The notes under the pieces: model-generated
Database searches by the model: none
The model's input: the letters and a program-made list of their open reading frames with translations, nothing else
What the model was told of the DNA's origin: nothing
Translations under genes and position numbers: made by a program
Shown here: positions 6,554-8,770 of the stretch, piece by piece
Layout: each line of letters opens with the position of its first letter
Position numbering within the stretch: position 1 is the first letter of the stretch
From: CAYUMU01 sp964445985
GTDB lineage: Bacteria; Planctomycetota; Planctomycetia; Pirellulales; S012-138
Length of the DNA: 8,770 nucleotides
Reading direction: 5' to 3'
Assembly (NCBI GenBank): GCA_964445985.1
Contig: CAYUMU010000143.1
Span: forward strand, 1 to 8,770

Positions 6554-6582
6554 AGTATAGTTGTCGCCGCCCAGGCAGACAA
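6554..6582 (-). promoter_or_regulatory. Sigma70-type promoter for the S41 protease gene
   Basis: On the minus strand, TTGTCT (6582-6577) is followed after exactly 17 bases by TATACT (6559-6554). These match the -35 consensus at 4 of 6 and the -10 consensus at 5 of 6 positions. Transcription would begin near 6547, giving a leader of a little over 100 bases. This is the best match to a housekeeping promoter in the window and lies between dapB and the protease gene, suggesting at least partly independent transcription. Confidence 0.6.
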
Positions 6583-6583
6583 G

Positions 6584-6609
6584 AAAACGCTGGGGGGGCA
6601 GTTTCCAGC
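6584..6609 (-). terminator. Possible weak intrinsic terminator of dapB
   Basis: On the minus strand, directly after the dapB stop, GCTGG pairs with CCAGC across an 11-base loop, and a GTTTTC run follows. The stem is short and the T-tract has only four T's. Its position, between the dapB stop and the protease promoter, supports a terminator role more than its strength does. Confidence 0.35.
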
Positions 6610-6612
6610 CGC

Positions 6613-7410
6613 TTACAGCCCCAGCACGTCGCTCATGCTGTAGCAACCGGCCGACTTGCCGGCCAGGTACTTGGCCGCCGCCAGCGCCCCGTGGGTGTAG
6701 CAATCGCGATTGCTGGCGCGCACCACCAGTTCCACGGTCTCGCCCAGCATGCCAAAAATGATGGTGTGCTCGCCCGGATGATCGCCCACCCGCACGGCGT
6801 GGTAGCCAATTTCCTTCTGGCCGCGGGCACCCGTTTGCCCCTCCCGCCCATGCACGTGCTTGTCGAAATCCATGGCACTGGCCACGATTTCGCCAAATTT
6901 GAGGGCCGTGCCGCTGGGGGCGTCTTCCTTGAAGCGGTGATGCTTCTCGATGATTTCCACGTCGACGCCCGACGCTTGCCCCTTGAGGGCGCCCGCCGCC
7001 ACGCCGGTCAATTTCATCAGCAAGTTCACGGCCAGGCTCATGTTGGGCGACCACAGCAGCGGGATTTTCTCGCTGGCGGCGGTGATTTGCTCGCGTTGCT
7101 GGGGAGTGAAGCCGGTGGTCGCCAGCACCAGGGGAATGCCGCGTTCCACGCACAGCGCCAACGCCCGCTCGGCGCCGGCGGGGGTGGAAAAATCGATCAT
7201 CACATCGACCGGCACGTCGCCCAACTTGTCGCTGATCGGCAAACCCAGGTCGCCCACGCCCGCCACCTGGCCGGCGTCTTGCCCCAAGCGGTTGCTGCCG
7301 GGGGCCTCGAGGGCCGTGGTGATTTTGAGCTCGGCGTCGCAGGAACCAAGCGCTACCAAACGCTGCCCCATGCGGCCGGCCGCGCCGTGAATGGCCAAAT
7401 GAATCGTCAT
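6613..7410 (-). CDS. dapB: 4-hydroxy-tetrahydrodipicolinate reductase
   Basis: 265 residues from ATG 7410. It reduces the dihydrodipicolinate-pathway intermediate to tetrahydrodipicolinate with NAD(P)H, a cytoplasmic step towards meso-diaminopimelate (peptidoglycan) and lysine. The Rossmann dinucleotide motif GAAGRMG is at 9-15, ATTGFT at 97-102 and SPNMSL at 121-126. The family signature EIIEKHHRFKEDAPSGTA spans about 153-169, with His157/His158 and Lys161 matching the catalytic His and substrate-binding Lys of E. coli DapB (159, 160, 163). The length is normal. A GTG at 7422 would add four residues; ATG 7410 is preferred because MTIHLAIHGAAGRMG fits the family's N-terminus and GGGGAAG lies just upstream. 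It is divergent from ftsH. A weak promoter pair (TTGCGG 7465-7460, 17 bases, TATTCA 7442-7437) may serve it. Confidence 0.97.
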   Translation of the reverse strand: MTIHLAIHGAAGRMGQRLVALGSCDAELKITTALEAPGSNRLGQDAGQVAGVGDLGLPISDKLGDVPVDVMIDFSTPAGAERALALCVERGIPLVLATTGFTPQQREQITAASEKIPLLWSPNMSLAVNLLMKLTGVAAGALKGQASGVDVEIIEKHHRFKEDAPSGTALKFGEIVASAMDFDKHVHGREGQTGARGQKEIGYHAVRVGDHPGEHTIIFGMLGETVELVVRASNRDCYTHGALAAAKYLAGKSAGCYSMSDVLGL

Positions 7411-7512
7411 ATGCTTCCCCACTCGCCTTTTACGCCTGAATAGAACGCCCTCGCCCCAACCGCAACCGTGTGTTCATACCACGCCGCGATAGGAACGTGA
7501 AGCGGGACGGTA

Positions 7513-7536
7513 GGGCTTGCCTCGACGAGGCTGCCC
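7513..7536. repeat. REP-like palindrome
   Basis: The left arm GGGCTTGCCTCG (7513-7524) pairs with the right arm CGAGGCTGCCC (7526-7536) around a single central A; the only defect is TT opposite A. The element is flanked by GTA-like sequence on both sides. From memory it resembles a palindrome dispersed through planctomycete intergenic DNA. With one copy in this window, that cannot be shown here. Confidence 0.5.
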
Positions 7537-7605
7537 TGTACCGGAAGCTGAACCACATCGCCGGCCAGATTGGCGAGACGACGGCGGAGCGAGATTTTTC
7601 GTGGC

Positions 7606-7625
7606 CGGGGGTGTCTTCGTCCCCG
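7606..7625. repeat. Small GC hairpin
   Basis: CGGGG at 7606-7610 pairs with CCCCG at 7621-7625 across a 10-base loop. It lies 69 bases from the REP-like palindrome and may belong to the same dispersed repeat block. No T-tract marks it as a terminator. Confidence 0.3.
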
Positions 7626-7678
7626 AATCGGCGTGGAGGCTCAGACGGCTGTTCGTCGTAATCCCTTGCCAATCCGGC

Positions 7679-7684
7679 TAGAAT
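7679..7684 (+). promoter_or_regulatory. Possible -10 box for ftsH
   Basis: TAGAAT matches the TATAAT consensus at five of six positions. No good -35 hexamer lies 16-18 bases upstream; TTGCCA at 7666-7671 is only 7 bases away and cannot serve. If used, the leader to ATG 7873 would be about 180 bases. Confidence 0.3.
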
Positions 7685-7872
7685 GACAGAAACTGCCTGC
7701 GAGGTTTTTTCTACCCGACGCCCCCCGTGGCCAGTCGGGCTTACACCGTTATGAATAAGTCGCTCCCCCGGGCGCCACGGTAAGGCGTTCGGTCAGGATG
7801 CGAATTTGCCTGGTGGCGTTGCCCCATACCAGTGGCGAGCAGCCTTCCGTACACAGAGTCAGAAAGTTGTCC

Positions 7873-8770
7873 ATGGAAAACAAGTCGCCGGGCGGCAACG
7901 GCTCCCCGCAAAACTCGCCCGCGCGGCGGCCACGCTCCAACACCTGGACGCTGGTTTTGCTGTTCACCTTGGGAATGGTGCTCATCCTGTATTTCACCGG
8001 GGATCGCACCTCCCGTTCGCGCATCAGCTACAACTTCTTCCGCCAGCAGCTAGGCCAGCCGGAAGAAATCAGCGAAAACGGCGTGATCGCCTATAAGAAA
8101 ACGCCCACCAACATCGCCAAGGTCACCATCCAAGGCCAGGAAGTGCGGGGCGAGTTCATCAACCTGGTCGATGACCCCAACCCCAAGGCCGTTAAAGTCG
8201 ACGGCAAAACGCCCAAGCTCAACAAAGAATTCTTCACCACGCTCACGCCGGCCGCCGTCATGAGCGAAAGCCTGGATCGCACCCTCCGCATCCAAGGCGT
8301 CGAAGTCATCCCCGAGCCCCCCGGCGACTCCTCCGGCTGGATGATGATCTTCTATGTCATCGCCATGGTCATGTTCTTTGGCATCATCATCTTCTTCTAC
8401 CGCCGCGCCCAATCGCAAATGATGGGCGGAGGCTTCCTCGGCGGCTTCAGCAAAAGCCCGGCCAAACGCTACGACGAGAAAAAATCCCGTGTCACCTTCG
8501 CCGACGTGGCCGGACTGGAAGGCGTCAAAAACGACCTCTCCGAAGTCGTCCAATTCCTCAAAAGCCCACTCAAATTTCGCCGCCTCGGCGGCCGCATCCC
8601 CAAGGGCACCCTCCTCGTCGGCCCGCCTGGCACCGGCAAAACGCTGCTCGCCCGCGCCGTGGCCGGAGAAGCCGGCGTGCCGTTCTTCTCGATCAACGGG
8701 TCCGAATTCATCCAAATGTTTGTCGGCGTTGGCGCCAGCCGCTCGCGCGACATGTTCCACACCGCCCGCG
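7873..8770 (+). CDS. ftsH: ATP-dependent zinc metalloprotease FtsH, N-terminal part (cut by window edge)
   Basis: 299 complete codons from ATG 7873; the frame is open at the window end. FtsH is a membrane-anchored hexameric AAA+ protease that degrades misassembled membrane proteins and selected cytosolic regulators. The visible order is a Pro/Ser/Asn/Arg-rich cytoplasmic tail (1-23), TM1 (24-41), an extracytoplasmic domain of about 114 residues (42-155), and TM2 (156-176). The AAA+ domain then begins with VTFADVAGLEGVK, followed by Walker A GPPGTGKT (250-257, Lys256) and the pore-loop segment MFVGVGASR (282-290). Walker B, the second region of homology and the zinc HExxH motif lie beyond the edge. 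The extracytoplasmic part is longer than the roughly 70-75 residues of E. coli FtsH. An in-frame ATG at 7798 would add 25 residues; I prefer 7873 because the added segment is not FtsH-like, but neither start has a strong ribosome site. Confidence 0.95.
   Translation, partial: MENKSPGGNGSPQNSPARRPRSNTWTLVLLFTLGMVLILYFTGDRTSRSRISYNFFRQQLGQPEEISENGVIAYKKTPTNIAKVTIQGQEVRGEFINLVDDPNPKAVKVDGKTPKLNKEFFTTLTPAAVMSESLDRTLRIQGVEVIPEPPGDSSGWMMIFYVIAMVMFFGIIIFFYRRAQSQMMGGGFLGGFSKSPAKRYDEKKSRVTFADVAGLEGVKNDLSEVVQFLKSPLKFRRLGGRIPKGTLLVGPPGTGKTLLARAVAGEAGVPFFSINGSEFIQMFVGVGASRSRDMFHTAR

Larger units (their letters stand above)
7411..7872. other. 462-bp divergent gap between dapB and ftsH
   Basis: No convincing gene is present. 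Two overlapping short frames on opposite strands (7430-7672 minus, 7470-7661 plus) have no recognisable family features and run across palindromes. The gap contains a REP-like palindrome (7513-7536), a hairpin CGGGG/CCCCG (7606-7625), a possible ftsH -10 box (7679-7684), and a CCCGAC (7714-7719) / GTCGGG (7734-7739) inverted repeat preceded by T6. Close to ftsH lie a 10-codon frame (7751-7783) and an in-frame upstream ATG (7798). The left end must hold the dapB promoter. Confidence 0.6.

Noticed and set aside
7430..7672. Short opposing frames (80 codons minus; 63 codons plus at 7470-7661) in the dapB-ftsH gap
   Set aside because: They overlap each other and the REP-like palindrome, lack ribosome sites and resemble no family. 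They probably come from repeat DNA.
7714..7739. CCCGAC/GTCGGG stem considered as an intrinsic terminator
   Set aside because: The T6 run precedes the stem on the plus strand, and only an A-run follows it on the minus strand, so neither orientation has the stem-then-T order.
7749..8024. 91-codon minus-strand frame over the ftsH start
   Set aside because: It is antisense to the FtsH N-terminus and TM1, with no supporting features.

Overview
The window looks like chromosomal DNA of a GC-rich bacterium, most likely a planctomycete of the Pirellulales type. This is an inference from three things: the style of the long, charged, Arg/Pro/Glu-rich protein with its Ile-Pro-Ser-Trp tail, the frequent lack of clear Shine-Dalgarno sites, and palindromes in the gaps that resemble planctomycete intergenic repeats. 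No rRNA, tRNA, CRISPR array, insertion sequence, integrase or phage gene was seen. Base composition and codon use look even across the window.

Layout from left to right. Positions 1-91 hold several short palindromes, one of them a perfect 18-bp one just past the end of the first gene. Positions 92-1417 (minus) encode a 441-residue, apparently disordered protein with alternating acidic and poly-arginine blocks and internal repeats; its function is unknown. After a 376-bp divergent gap, 1794-2912 (plus) encodes a complete CpaF/TadA-type secretion ATPase with no other Tad or type IV pilus gene beside it. It converges, with a 15-bp gap, on a minus-strand run of three genes. In transcription order these are dapB (7410-6613), an exported S41-family C-terminal processing protease (6439-4976) and an exported CocE/NonD-type (S15) alpha/beta hydrolase (4832-2928). 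The protease has the best promoter in the window (TTGTCT-17-TATACT) and a strong Shine-Dalgarno site, so it is probably transcribed apart from dapB. The protease-hydrolase gap carries a degenerate heptanucleotide tandem repeat. Divergent from dapB, and cut by the right edge, is the 5' third of ftsH (7873-8770, plus).

Functionally this is mostly housekeeping and envelope biology: diaminopimelate/lysine synthesis (dapB), envelope proteolysis (S41 protease), membrane-protein quality control (FtsH), one secreted hydrolase and one secretion motor. I see no evidence for a coherent new multi-gene system. The items most worth a second look are the repeat-built charged protein, the orphan CpaF, the heptanucleotide repeat and the REP-like palindromes in the gaps.
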